A DNA stretch of 64,000 bases from Chryseobacterium flavum (GCF_003385595.1 NZ_QNUE01000011.1:62001-126000); one strand, 5' to 3'; numbered from the stretch's first letter, positions 1 to 8,830 are shown. Notes: a model not told the origin generated them from the sequence alone. Translations and numbers: made by a program.

Positions 1-743
1 CACTTGACATCCACTTCCTCTCGGAAATCAAATTCTGTTTTCAGATCAGGAATATTATCCAGTTCATCAAAGATGACACGGTTATAGATTCTCTTGATTT
101 CTGTATGCTTTTCATCATTTTCATAATACAGCTTTAGGCCTTCTTTCTTTACTTTCGTCAGGCATACGGTTTTTATGCCCAGTAATTTCTCTGTTAGGGA
201 AAAATCAATAGCTGTTTTTTGTTTTTCCGGAAAGATTTCAAGAAGGATGACATTTTCAGGATTTTCATCTCCTACAATGAGTTCCTTTAAATGGTTTTTA
301 AATGTTTCATGAGACATTGGATTGCGGATCTCGGAAAGAAAAGGGTAAACTTCACAGTATGTCTCTTCATACACTTTTTGAAAGGCATACAAAGAAGGAA
401 ATGCCTGAAGCTCGATCAGTTGGGGTTCTATTGCTCCGTTTTCACTTCTGCATATACCAAAATCTATTGTAAAAAAATGTGGTTTATCCGTATCATTGGG
501 GACCCGGCAGTTATCAGGAATAGCTTTTTGAAGTATTTCTGCCGGCAATGTCTTAATCTGACTGATAATACTCTCACTGGCATCTATGAGTTTACTCTCA
601 AATTCCTTGGTCAAAAAAATAGGACTTTCTGAGATTCTGAAAGTAGGTTCTATTCCTCCTTTCTTTGCCAATATACCTTTTAGTTGACTGTATTTTTCAT
701 CCGAAAACTCTTTGTTGAACTGTTTTCTATATTTTGGGATCAT
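1..743 (-). CDS. Partial protein, possibly circularly permuted ATP-grasp-like (C-terminus beyond window)
   Basis: An open frame runs from an ATG at 743 to the left edge without a stop, giving the first 247 or so residues of a longer protein. It begins MIPKYRKQF and has no signal peptide. Short stretches such as FTIDFGI, PQLIELQAFPS (about 95-117), VILLEIFPE and IKRIYNRVIFDEL resemble the metal- and nucleotide-contacting strands of circularly permuted ATP-grasp or glutathionylspermidine-synthase-like enzymes. That is a resemblance judged by eye, and the missing C-terminus would be needed to confirm it. It lies 176 bp downstream of the amidotransferase gene on the same strand, so it probably belongs to the same ligase cluster. 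Function not established. Confidence 0.6.
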   Translation of the reverse strand, partial: MIPKYRKQFNKEFSDEKYSQLKGILAKKGGIEPTFRISESPIFLTKEFESKLIDASESIISQIKTLPAEILQKAIPDNCRVPNDTDKPHFFTIDFGICRSENGAIEPQLIELQAFPSLYAFQKVYEETYCEVYPFLSEIRNPMSHETFKNHLKELIVGDENPENVILLEIFPEKQKTAIDFSLTEKLLGIKTVCLTKVKKEGLKLYYENDEKHTEIKRIYNRVIFDELDNIPDLKTEFDFREEVDVK

Positions 744-919
744 ATTTTTTCTTTTGTGATATTGAAAATCGGACAAAATGCTCAATTCAAAATAATGTAA
801 CGTAAAAGTTATAAAGCTTTTTTAAAAAACTTTAAGTATACTTCTGAAACAGTTAGTAGTAGCTTAAAAACCAACTTGAATGTTAAAATACTTTTGTGAC
901 TTTTGTGGTTTGTTTTTAT

Positions 920-1753
920 TTAAACTAAAGATTCAATTTCCTTCAAAATGTTTTTTTTTGCAAACTGAAGGAATCTCGGTAGAATCTGGTTTCTTGTCAG
1001 AATAATCTTATCTTCATCATCTATTCTGTCCATCGTTTCAAGATATTTTTCCATTCCGAAGTTTTCAATCATAGCTCCTCTGTTCTTATCGTCTTTAAGA
1101 TTTTCGATTAAAGCCTGAGGGCTGGCTTCGGGATGAAACTGTGTTCCAAATATTTCATCAGAAAAACGGATTGCCATTACGGCTCTCTCCAGATTAATAT
1201 GGGGACGGAATTTTTCAATAGCAGTAATTTTCATGCCCAATTTTTCAAAGCGATCATGATCTGGTTCAATAAACTGGTATGCTCTGGAGTCTACGGCATA
1301 AAACGGATCCTGAAGGTTTGCGAATAAGAATTCATTCGTGCCTTCTTCTGTTTTATGAACAGGCATTACTCCAAAAGAATATGATTTTCTTTTACAGATA
1401 TTCCCCAATTTCCAATGAATACTTGCTAATTGAAAAGAATGGCAGATCAGGAAAAGGTACTTTTTGTCTTTATTATTTTTATTATACTCAAAAATAGTAT
1501 CCAGAAAATCAGCAAATTTGCCTTCCCATTCGAAACCTTCCCTGTGCGGAGTGCCGGGACCTCCCGAAGAAATGAAAATATCAAAATCACCGATTTCGGG
1601 TATCTCATTTTTGAATCTTACATCAAAAGTCTTAATGTCTACATGTTCTTCAGAGTTCTGCCGGAATGCTTCAGAAATTTCTTTAATGTTTCTAAAGCCT
1701 TGATTTACATGATTGTTGTTCATGTCCAGCAGGGCAATTCGAATATCTTTCAT
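920..1753 (-). CDS. Class I glutamine amidotransferase-like protein (GMP synthase/PuuD-like)
   Basis: 277-residue cytoplasmic protein with a class I GATase fold. An oxyanion-type loop SSGGPGTP lies near residues 62-69. The nucleophile Cys104 sits in LICHSFQL, and the His207/Glu209 pair in TQFHPEA, so the Cys-His-Glu triad is complete. The nucleophile elbow reads C-H-S-F instead of the usual C-x-G-x, which departs from ordinary GuaA or CarA domains. Family members either release ammonia from glutamine for a partner synthase or hydrolyse gamma-glutamyl bonds. No standard synthase partner is present, but it lies 33 bp after a YbdK-type ligase and two ATP-grasp ligases. I infer that it supplies ammonia or cleaves a gamma-glutamyl product of that pathway. 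The substrate is unknown. Confidence 0.85.
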   Translation of the reverse strand: MKDIRIALLDMNNNHVNQGFRNIKEISEAFRQNSEEHVDIKTFDVRFKNEIPEIGDFDIFISSGGPGTPHREGFEWEGKFADFLDTIFEYNKNNKDKKYLFLICHSFQLASIHWKLGNICKRKSYSFGVMPVHKTEEGTNEFLFANLQDPFYAVDSRAYQFIEPDHDRFEKLGMKITAIEKFRPHINLERAVMAIRFSDEIFGTQFHPEASPQALIENLKDDKNRGAMIENFGMEKYLETMDRIDDEDKIILTRNQILPRFLQFAKKNILKEIESLV

Positions 1754-1786
1754 TACATCATATTTTTTGTAAAGTTACCAAAAATA

Positions 1787-2905
1787 TTATGAAGCCGGTT
1801 CTCCGTGTGTTATGCCATATTCTGTTTCTGAAATCATATAATCTACCACCTTTGTAAGGTCCCCTGTTTCTTTGAATATCTGAAGCTGACGGTCAGCTCC
1901 CGTTCCGTTTTCCAGAATTTTCCAGGCATATTCAACTTCTTTTCTGCATCCCAGATCATCTACCACATCATCAATAAATTCCAAAAGTTCTTTTAACAAG
2001 TGTGGATATGGAACAGATTCCTCTTTTCCGAAGTCAATCAGATGGGCCTCAATACCACTTTTGGAGGCACGCCATTTATTTTCGTTCAGCAACAATCTTC
2101 GGTAACTCCTGAAGCTTAAATTCTGCTGATGCAATTTATAAATCTTGGCTACCAGACTCTGCATGATGGCGGCAAGGCAAACCGTTTCATCAATTCTTAA
2201 CGGCATATCACAGATCCTGAATTCGATCGTAGGATAAAAAGGATGTACTCTCAGGTCCCACCATATTTTTTTAGCATTGTCAATGGTCCCGGTTTTTATC
2301 AGGAGATCTACATAACTGTCAAATTCAGCAAGAGAATTGAAATAACTTGGAATTCCTGTTCTTGGAAATTTTACAAAAATTTCCTGTCTGTAGGATTTAA
2401 AGCCTGTATATCTTCCGATCCAAAATGGAGAGTTGGTAGAAAGGGCATAAACATGCGGAAGGAAATAACGCATAACGTTTTGTATTCTTACTCCTTCTTC
2501 ACGGTTAGGTATTCCGATATGTACATGCAGCCCGAAAATAAGATTCTCCCTGGCAACATCTCCCATATCATCAACAATTTTTATATACCTTTCTCCCTGT
2601 GTAATGTTATTTGCGGACCAATGGGAAAAAGGATGGGTTCCTCCACCGGAAACACGGAGCCCCTGATCATGAGCAATATTGATCAGGTGTCGTCTTAAGT
2701 TGGTGAGTTCGGTCCTCGCTTCCTGAATGTTCTGGCATATGCCGGTTTCCATCTCGATCATGGATTCGTGCATTTCATGTTTTAAATTTTCACTTAAAAC
2801 CGCCTTGCCTCCCTCAATGATTTTGGAAACATGTGAAATAAGATCCCTGCTTTCAACATCAATGATCTGATATTCTTCTTCGATTCCAATGGTAAATTGA
2901 TGCAT
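1787..2905 (-). CDS. YbdK-type carboxylate-amine ligase (GCS2 family)
   Basis: 372-residue member of the glutamate-cysteine ligase family 2 (COG2170, YbdK type). The ATP/Mg-binding signatures are all visible: GIEEEYQ (7-13), EMETG (51-55), LHVHIGI (126-132) and TIEFRICD (226-233). The length is normal for the family. Characterised relatives join an amino group to a carboxylate, typically glutamate, with ATP hydrolysed to ADP. Many members sit in uncharacterised biosynthetic clusters and are not involved in glutathione synthesis. Here it is 35 bp downstream of an ATP-grasp gene and 33 bp upstream of the amidotransferase gene, all on one strand, so cotranscription is likely. I infer that it catalyses one amide-forming step in this cluster. 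Substrates cannot be read from sequence. Confidence 0.9.
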   Translation of the reverse strand: MHQFTIGIEEEYQIIDVESRDLISHVSKIIEGGKAVLSENLKHEMHESMIEMETGICQNIQEARTELTNLRRHLINIAHDQGLRVSGGGTHPFSHWSANNITQGERYIKIVDDMGDVARENLIFGLHVHIGIPNREEGVRIQNVMRYFLPHVYALSTNSPFWIGRYTGFKSYRQEIFVKFPRTGIPSYFNSLAEFDSYVDLLIKTGTIDNAKKIWWDLRVHPFYPTIEFRICDMPLRIDETVCLAAIMQSLVAKIYKLHQQNLSFRSYRRLLLNENKWRASKSGIEAHLIDFGKEESVPYPHLLKELLEFIDDVVDDLGCRKEVEYAWKILENGTGADRQLQIFKETGDLTKVVDYMISETEYGITHGEPAS

Positions 2906-2940
2906 TATATTGTGTTTTTTTTCTTTTCAATATTATTTGA

Positions 2941-3894
2941 TTATTTGACTGAATCTTTCACAAAAGTTCCCCAGGTGATATTAGGTTTCCCCGGAGCATA
3001 TTCTTTAGCCTTTTCAACAGCCAGCTTTGCTGCATGCTCTACAATCCATGCAAAATTTTCCTCTCCTACAGAGTTTCTGTCTGCATCCGGAGCCGGATTG
3101 CAAAAATCTATTGCATAAGGAATACCGTCTCTTACAGCGAATTCTACTGTATTGAAATCATATCCCAGCGCCTCATTCATCTTAATAGTATAGTCATGAA
3201 TAGTCTTTAACAGCTTTTCCAATTCTTCTCCTTGTGTCTGATGAGTTGTTGCGTACCTCAGATGGGGAGCATTTCTTGGCTCATAAGGCATAATATGAAC
3301 ATATTTTCTTCCAAGACAGTATACTCTGTAGTAATCATCAAATATAATTTCCTCCTGAACCATCATGACAAGCTGTTCTGTTTCACCCAGTTTATTCCAT
3401 AGATCTTCAGGGTTTTCTACCCGGTATACGTTTTTCCATCCTCCGCCATCATGAGGTTTCATATATGCAGGAAATCCTATATAACTAAATATGTATTCCC
3501 AGTCATGGGGGAATTTCAGGTTCCTGAATGAAGTTTCTGAGGTGTTTGACGGTCTTTCATGTGAAGGAAGCAGAACTGTTTTTGGAAGAGGAATTCCAAG
3601 CTTGGTCATTAATGCATTGTTGAAAAACTTTTCATCCGCACTCCACCAGAACGGATTGTTTATGACATAAGTTCCGTTAAGTGCTGCATTTTTTAAATAG
3701 GCTCTGTAAAAAGGAACGTCTTGCGAAATTCTGTCGATGATGACTGCATAGCCATAGTCAGCACCCTGCTCTAATTTATCAATAGTTACAGGTTCTGCCA
3801 CAATTTCACCACCTCCCAGCTCATTTACTTTGTCTATAAATGCCCAGGGAAATGTATCTTCCATACCAAATAGAATTCCTACTTTTTTAATCAT
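2941..3894 (-). CDS. ATP-grasp ligase (RimK-like), cluster enzyme 1
   Basis: 317-residue ATP-grasp enzyme with no signal peptide. The visible core elements are: a central nucleotide-binding Lys and Gly-rich loop, YMKPHDGGGW (144-153); the hinge acids QEEI (180-183); and the metal-binding strand EF at 251-252 followed by IDFCNP (262-267). The N-terminal pre-ATP-grasp part starts MIKKVGILFG. ATP-grasp enzymes activate a carboxylate as acyl phosphate and join it to an amine or thiol. The protein differs clearly from D-Ala ligase, glutathione synthetase and RimK in its loop sequences, so no specific substrate is assigned. It sits between an esterase gene and the YbdK-type ligase gene in a common operon. 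Confidence 0.85.
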   Translation of the reverse strand: MIKKVGILFGMEDTFPWAFIDKVNELGGGEIVAEPVTIDKLEQGADYGYAVIIDRISQDVPFYRAYLKNAALNGTYVINNPFWWSADEKFFNNALMTKLGIPLPKTVLLPSHERPSNTSETSFRNLKFPHDWEYIFSYIGFPAYMKPHDGGGWKNVYRVENPEDLWNKLGETEQLVMMVQEEIIFDDYYRVYCLGRKYVHIMPYEPRNAPHLRYATTHQTQGEELEKLLKTIHDYTIKMNEALGYDFNTVEFAVRDGIPYAIDFCNPAPDADRNSVGEENFAWIVEHAAKLAVEKAKEYAPGKPNITWGTFVKDSVK

Positions 3895-3991
3895 AATTTT
3901 TGTTTTTAATTGGCGTATATTCTTGCTTTTATCTTTTTTGAGTTGTTCCGGATATTCCTTTTATTTGTAATACTGAGAGTAAAAGCCGTTA

Positions 3992-4705
3992 TTAAGAGAA
4001 ATAAGCTCCTATAAATATAGGAAATACCATTCTCCATAAGGGCCAGTCGTGACCTATCCATTTTCTTTCATCATACCAGAAATCAATACCTTTTGCGTTT
4101 AAAATTTCTGCCATTTCAATATTTTTGTTTTTACATATATCCTGATCAGAAGTGCTTAGCACGATATGCATGTGCTTGTATTTCCAGGCTTCATCATTGG
4201 CTACAAATTCTTTTGGACAATTGAAATATACCAGATCATCAGAGTAGCCATCCATAAAATTCCTTATACTGAATGCTCCGGAAAGACAAAACAGGTGGGA
4301 AACTAAATCGGGAAATCTGAATGCAAAATTGGCGGCGTGATATCCCCCAAAACTGGCTCCTGCAACAGCTACACGATGAGTTTTATGAATTTTCTGGATA
4401 TAAGGCACAAATTCTTTGACCAGAAATTGTACATATCTCTCATAATTCCTTATTCTTTGTTGTGGTGAAATTTTTTCATCATAAAAGCTCCAGCTGTCAA
4501 TGGTCTGGATGTTATAAAGTTTTACCTTTCCTTGTTCTATAAACCAGTTGATACTTCCGTTCAGATGGAAATCATGGTTCTGGGTATATTGTCCCTGGGA
4601 AGTAGGGAACATAATAATAGGATATCCGTAATGTCCGGTTACCTCTACATTAAGGCTTACTCCCAAAATATTGGAATAATATTCTGTATGTTCTATATGA
4701 GGCAT
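3992..4705 (-). CDS. Alpha/beta-hydrolase esterase (COG4947-like)
   Basis: 237-residue cytoplasmic alpha/beta hydrolase. The nucleophile elbow is GASFGG (116-121) with Ser118. A catalytic acid is likely at Asp187 or Asp189 (STSDQD), and the His is His219 in IGHDW. Strand PIIMFPTSQGQY near residues 29-40 supplies the oxyanion hole. It resembles the putative esterases of COG4947, which in other bacteria often occur beside ATP-grasp genes (recalled from published genome-context surveys, not checked here). It lies 24 bp downstream of ATP-grasp enzyme 2 and 97 bp upstream of ATP-grasp enzyme 1. I infer a role in releasing or hydrolysing an ester or thioester intermediate of the pathway. No secretion signal is present. 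Confidence 0.82.
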   Translation of the reverse strand: MPHIEHTEYYSNILGVSLNVEVTGHYGYPIIMFPTSQGQYTQNHDFHLNGSINWFIEQGKVKLYNIQTIDSWSFYDEKISPQQRIRNYERYVQFLVKEFVPYIQKIHKTHRVAVAGASFGGYHAANFAFRFPDLVSHLFCLSGAFSIRNFMDGYSDDLVYFNCPKEFVANDEAWKYKHMHIVLSTSDQDICKNKNIEMAEILNAKGIDFWYDERKWIGHDWPLWRMVFPIFIGAYFS

Positions 4706-4729
4706 CGATTGTTTTCTTTAATTTTGGTT

Positions 4730-5944
4730 CTAACTGCTCAGCCTGGTATTTTTAGGGGGTAAAATATTCAGCATTTCTATATGGATTTTCTCTGCAGTAC
4801 TATCTAGTTTTTTCTGTATCACTTCAGCATCTGTGGATTTATAGACAATCCCGATATGGTAATCTATCGGAAGGAACTTAACCACTTCTGCAGATTCAAA
4901 ATTGCTGTAGTCCGGTTCCTTATCTTTAATCAGAGCAATAATTAACCCTGAATAATAGCCTGTTGGAGGTGATGTTGTATAATCTTTACCTCTTAAAAGG
5001 GAATCTTCAATTTTAGCCCATTCTCTCCATATATTGATACTGCTTGAAGCTTCTACCAGATCAGGAATGTGTGCTCCACCTACTCTGGAAGATGTTTCAA
5101 GGAAATACCATCTGTTGTCTTCCTTTCCTCTGATAAATTCAGTATGTGTGGCTCCGTTAACCAGTCCGAAGCTGGAAAGAACTTTGGCGTTGAGCTCTTC
5201 AAGGGCCTTAAATTCATCGGAATATCTTCCCAGTGTTTTAGAACGGAATACACCTCCTTCATGGGAAACCTGCATGGGAGGTGCCAGATATTTTGATGCT
5301 GAGGTGAATACAAGTTTTCTATTAAAAGTGAGGCTGTCTACATGATATACATCTCCGGGTTTGAAACTTTCCAGCAAAAAAAGATGGCGTTCTTCTCCAA
5401 GTGCATTCAGAGCATCATAAAGCTGTTCTTCAGATGTAATTTTACTAATACCGGAAGCTGAAGCTTCTGAGCGGGGCTTCAGTACCCATGGAGCGGGCAC
5501 TTTTTTTATAAAATCATTGACTTCATTATCATTGAAAACAGCAGTGAATTCAGGAACATGGATGCCGGAATCTTTAGCTTTCTGACGCATCGCCAGTTTA
5601 TCCCTGAAATATCGGTGGGTGGTCTGACCCATTCCTGGGATACGGAACGTTTCCCTGATTAAAGCTGCTTTTTCTACATCATAATCATCAAGAGCAACTA
5701 CTGCATCTACCTTTCTGGTTTTCATCAGGTGAGAAAATCCCTGAATCATATGCTCCAGGTTCCAGACGGAAGGCTTTAACTCAGGCATATAGAATACCTC
5801 ATCAATCGCATGCCACGGCCAGTTTTTTTCTTTGAGGTTTTCAGATGTAACCAGGATTATCCTATTACCGAGTTTCTTCATTTCGTCCATGAAATCATAA
5901 CCCTTGTAATAGCACGAAATACATACAATAGTTTTTTCCTCCAT
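4730..5944 (-). CDS. ATP-grasp ligase (carboxylase/BacD-like), cluster enzyme 2
   Basis: 404-residue ATP-grasp protein of the carbamoyl-phosphate-synthase/L-amino-acid-ligase type. It has an N-terminal Rossmann-like domain (IVCISCYYKGYD, about 6-17; VDAVVALDDYDVE, 79-91), then the ATP-grasp core: WVLKPRSEASASGI (153-166, Lys156), LESF (191-194), THTEF (266-270) and the metal-binding FLETSSRVGGAHIP (281-294). The last 90 residues form a separate C-terminal lobe. Enzymes of this layout make dipeptides or amides from free acids and ATP. It is clearly a different subfamily from the 317-residue ATP-grasp gene in the same run, so the cluster is predicted to make at least two distinct bonds. A candidate -7 box lies just upstream at 5974-5981. 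Confidence 0.87.
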   Translation of the reverse strand: MEEKTIVCISCYYKGYDFMDEMKKLGNRIILVTSENLKEKNWPWHAIDEVFYMPELKPSVWNLEHMIQGFSHLMKTRKVDAVVALDDYDVEKAALIRETFRIPGMGQTTHRYFRDKLAMRQKAKDSGIHVPEFTAVFNDNEVNDFIKKVPAPWVLKPRSEASASGISKITSEEQLYDALNALGEERHLFLLESFKPGDVYHVDSLTFNRKLVFTSASKYLAPPMQVSHEGGVFRSKTLGRYSDEFKALEELNAKVLSSFGLVNGATHTEFIRGKEDNRWYFLETSSRVGGAHIPDLVEASSSINIWREWAKIEDSLLRGKDYTTSPPTGYYSGLIIALIKDKEPDYSNFESAEVVKFLPIDYHIGIVYKSTDAEVIQKKLDSTAEKIHIEMLNILPPKNTRLSS

Positions 5945-5973
5945 ATAATGTTTTTTTATGTTTAGTGGTTTTT

Positions 5974-5981
5974 CAAAAATA
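5974..5981 (-). promoter_or_regulatory. Candidate -7 box before ATP-grasp enzyme 2
   Basis: On the minus strand the octamer reads TATTTTTG, matching the Bacteroidetes TAnnTTTG -7 element, 29 bp before the start codon at 5944. No TTG is found at the usual 17-23 bp distance, so it is only a one-box match. If real, the block from 5944 down to 920 could be transcribed apart from the peptidase and esterase genes upstream. Confidence 0.35.
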
Positions 5982-6085
5982 AATGCTTTTCTTTATTATC
6001 TGATTAATATAAAAAAATGAAATATGATGAATTTTTGGAAAAACACTAATCAAGTATACAGAGATTTTTTGTAAAAAACTAATTT

Positions 6086-7501
6086 TTAATGATAATTTTC
6101 GATTAAATCCACTAACAATTGTACCCCGAAACCGGTGGCTGCTCTTTCCTTTGCATATCCTGTGTTTCCAAATACTACTCCGGCAATATCCAGATGTGCC
6201 CATTTAGGATGATTTTCAATAAATTGCTCTAAGAATTTGGCTGCAACAATACAATCTCCAACAGGCTTTAGTGAAATGTTTTTGAGGTCGGCAACATCGG
6301 ATTGTATATCATCTTTCCATACATCCCAAAGGGGAAGGTTCCATAATCTTTGATTGGTACGATCTCCTGATTTTATTAAAAGATTTTTTAATTCTTCATT
6401 GTTGGAAAACATAGCGCCACAGGTATCCCCGAACATTCTTACCGAACTTCCGGTGAGGGTGGCCAGATCTATAAGAAAATCAGTTTTGTAATTTTTTGAG
6501 AGATAAGAGAGCCCGTCTGCTAGAATGAGTCTTCCTTCTGCATCTGTATCCAGAACTTCAATCGTCTTGCCATTGTATGCGGTAATGACATCACTTGGCA
6601 GCAGTGCTTTTTCTGAAACAGCATTGTCAGTAATTGGAAGAATTGCAATAATATTCACAGGAAGCTTCATTTCTGCTGCATAGATCAATGTTCCGAGAAC
6701 AGCAGTTGCCCCACCCATATCAGATTTCATATAATGTAAATTGACAGAACTTTTTATAGAGACTCCGCCAGTATCAAACAACACACATTTTCCAACCAGA
6801 CCAAATGTTTTGGCATTTTTTATATTGGATTTATACTCGAGAATGGTAAAAGCGGCATCATAAGCACTTCCCTGGTTAACAGAAAGATAAGCTCCAAGGC
6901 CTAGTTCTTCACATTTTTTCCGGTTGAAAACCGTATATTTCAGCTCATATTTCTTAGCCATATTTTTAAGATATGAACTGAAAACGTCCGGTCTTTTAAG
7001 ATTAGCCGGTTTATTGAGCCACTCCTGACACGCGGTCTGTCCGTTGCTTAAAGCCAATGTTTTTTCATTGATATGATCCAGTTTTTTCTGGCTTAAATTT
7101 TCAAAATGCAATTCAAATTTTGGGTTCCAGAAGCTATGAGTCTTTTCAAAAGGATAATTATATGTACCGGTTAACAGCCCTTTTGCAAACTCTTCAAATT
7201 GTTTTTCATTCATGAAATCTGCCAGAATTAATGTAGGAACAGCCTGTAGTTTTTCTTTTTGAGTTTGTGTAAATTTCACAGCAATCTGCAGGACTTCAAA
7301 ATTTTGCAGTGTGGATTTTCCCAAACCAATAAAATAGGTGACACCTTCTTCGTGTGCATTTACAAAAACCTCATATTTTTTTCCGGTGAAAAACGTGGAA
7401 ATATTTTTATTAAAATTTTTACTTGTTCTGGTCCATTCTTCTTCTGTGAATACGTGGAAAATCTGTGTGTAATTTTTATTTCTCTTATTGATTAATTTCA
7501 T
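6086..7501 (-). CDS. M17 leucyl aminopeptidase family protein
   Basis: 471-residue cytosolic aminopeptidase of family M17. The signature DTDAEGRL (318-325) is intact. All metal ligands expected from the family can be placed: Lys238 and Asp243 (GKCVLFDTGG), Asp261 (MKSDMGGA), Asp320 and Glu322, together with the catalytic Arg324. Family members are dinuclear metal hexamers that remove N-terminal residues from short peptides, and some act as Cys-Gly dipeptidases. There is no signal peptide. It lies 5 bp after the E-set esterase gene and upstream of the ligase genes, so it may be part of the same pathway, trimming or recycling the peptide product. An ordinary housekeeping peptidase that happens to sit here is the alternative. 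Confidence 0.92.
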   Translation of the reverse strand: MKLINKRNKNYTQIFHVFTEEEWTRTSKNFNKNISTFFTGKKYEVFVNAHEEGVTYFIGLGKSTLQNFEVLQIAVKFTQTQKEKLQAVPTLILADFMNEKQFEEFAKGLLTGTYNYPFEKTHSFWNPKFELHFENLSQKKLDHINEKTLALSNGQTACQEWLNKPANLKRPDVFSSYLKNMAKKYELKYTVFNRKKCEELGLGAYLSVNQGSAYDAAFTILEYKSNIKNAKTFGLVGKCVLFDTGGVSIKSSVNLHYMKSDMGGATAVLGTLIYAAEMKLPVNIIAILPITDNAVSEKALLPSDVITAYNGKTIEVLDTDAEGRLILADGLSYLSKNYKTDFLIDLATLTGSSVRMFGDTCGAMFSNNEELKNLLIKSGDRTNQRLWNLPLWDVWKDDIQSDVADLKNISLKPVGDCIVAAKFLEQFIENHPKWAHLDIAGVVFGNTGYAKERAATGFGVQLLVDLIENYH

Positions 7502-7505
7502 AGGC

Positions 7506-8630
7506 TTATTTCTTAATGCTTTGTTGCTGGGGTTTTACTTCCACCGGATTTTCTGTATTATTGTAAAACAGCCATTCGATAGCTCTTGGAAACTCCTGTG
7601 ACCAATAAAATTCGTTATGGGTGCCTTCGGGATTGATGCTTGTGCGGAATTCAAAATCAAAAAGGTTTTTCTTTTCCCATCTTTTTAAATATTCTTCAAA
7701 AATCCGTATTCTTTTGACCATTTTTGAGCCTTCCATGCCTCCGCCATACAAATAGATTTTTGTTTTAAAAGGGACTCTGAAGCTCATCATAGGAAAATTA
7801 TTATCAGGTTCTACCCAGAGAGAAGGAGAAAATATCAGCAGTTTGGAGTATACTTCCGGATACAGGAACCCACTGTAAATACTGATCAATGCACCTAGTG
7901 AACTGCCTCCGATTCCGGTATTTTCACGATCTTTTTTGGTACGGTAATTTTTATCCACAAAAGGTTTCAAAGTATCTGTAATAAAACGGATGTATTTTTT
8001 TCCTTCTGAACCATTGGCTACATTGTCATTGTCAAAAATGTACTCTTTAATCCTGTCTTCGCTTCCATGTTCTATTGCAATGATGATGATGTCTCCCCGG
8101 CCATATTCGGCAAGGACAGACAGCTTCTTGTCAATCTCCCAGTTTCCGAAGCCGCTTCCTTCATTAAACAGATTTTGGGCATCCTGAAGATACAGAACCG
8201 GATAGTTTTTGCCGGACGTATGATAGTCGTAAGGCAAAAGTGCCCATACTTTACGGTAGCGGTCAAGCTGGGGAATATAAAACTTTTCAGAAATAACTTC
8301 TGCAGTTGGAAAGAATTCATCTTTAAAAGGACCCCAGTTCAACCGCCATTTTCTTACTGTATCAGAAATTTTTTCTGCAGACTTTTTTACTTTTCGGTTA
8401 GGGGTAATACTACCATATTGATCAAGTTCGACATTTTCCCAACCTCCTTTCGTAAATTTATATTCAATTTCTTCCGGAAGAAGAGAATCTTCGATTTCTA
8501 TAAAGTAACTGGAGGGATCCAGCTGTTTTAGCCGGAAAGCCTGATCCCTGGGATCCCAATTGTTGAAATTGCCGGTAATGAATACCGTTCTTTCATCTTT
8601 TTCTTCAGTATACAGTTCAAACCTCATCAC
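7506..8630 (-). CDS. Esterase with N-terminal glycogen-binding-like E-set domain
   Basis: 374-residue protein (373 if the second Met is used). The N-terminus carries an immunoglobulin-like E-set domain with FITGNFNNWDP (17-27), the hallmark of CBM48/AMPK-beta-type carbohydrate-binding modules. The C-terminal part is a Fes/esterase-D-type alpha/beta hydrolase (COG2819 group) with nucleophile Ser244 in GIGGSSLGA and a likely catalytic His338 in GTHNEFYW. There is no signal peptide. It is the first gene of the minus-strand run and is divergent from glgB, about 200 bp away. The carbohydrate-binding look and the glycogen neighbour hint at a sugar-linked ester substrate, while the 5-bp spacing to the peptidase ties it to the ligase cluster. 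Both readings are inference. Confidence 0.83.
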   Translation of the reverse strand: MMRFELYTEEKDERTVFITGNFNNWDPRDQAFRLKQLDPSSYFIEIEDSLLPEEIEYKFTKGGWENVELDQYGSITPNRKVKKSAEKISDTVRKWRLNWGPFKDEFFPTAEVISEKFYIPQLDRYRKVWALLPYDYHTSGKNYPVLYLQDAQNLFNEGSGFGNWEIDKKLSVLAEYGRGDIIIIAIEHGSEDRIKEYIFDNDNVANGSEGKKYIRFITDTLKPFVDKNYRTKKDRENTGIGGSSLGALISIYSGFLYPEVYSKLLIFSPSLWVEPDNNFPMMSFRVPFKTKIYLYGGGMEGSKMVKRIRIFEEYLKRWEKKNLFDFEFRTSINPEGTHNEFYWSQEFPRAIEWLFYNNTENPVEVKPQQQSIKK

Positions 8631-8830
8631 AAGCGTTTAATAAATAATTGAATGCTAAATTTATAAAAAAGATTGTTTTAAAATCATAAAATAAATGAGG
8701 AGAAAAATGATATATTTGATTGATAGGCTGATGAAGAAATTAACCTGACAATTATTTGAATAATAATTAACTGCTGTTGTCAGTATTTTTCGTAGTTTCA
8801 GAGAAAATATTAAAATACAAACAGACCTTG

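Noticed and set aside
2243..2698. 151-codon plus-strand open frame inside the YbdK-type gene
   Set aside because: It lies antisense to a gene with intact family motifs and has no recognisable domain; the same holds for the other antisense frames in the window.
8777..8830. Earlier start for glgB
   Set aside because: Adds an 18-residue hydrophobic extension not expected for GlgB and falls in the divergent control region.
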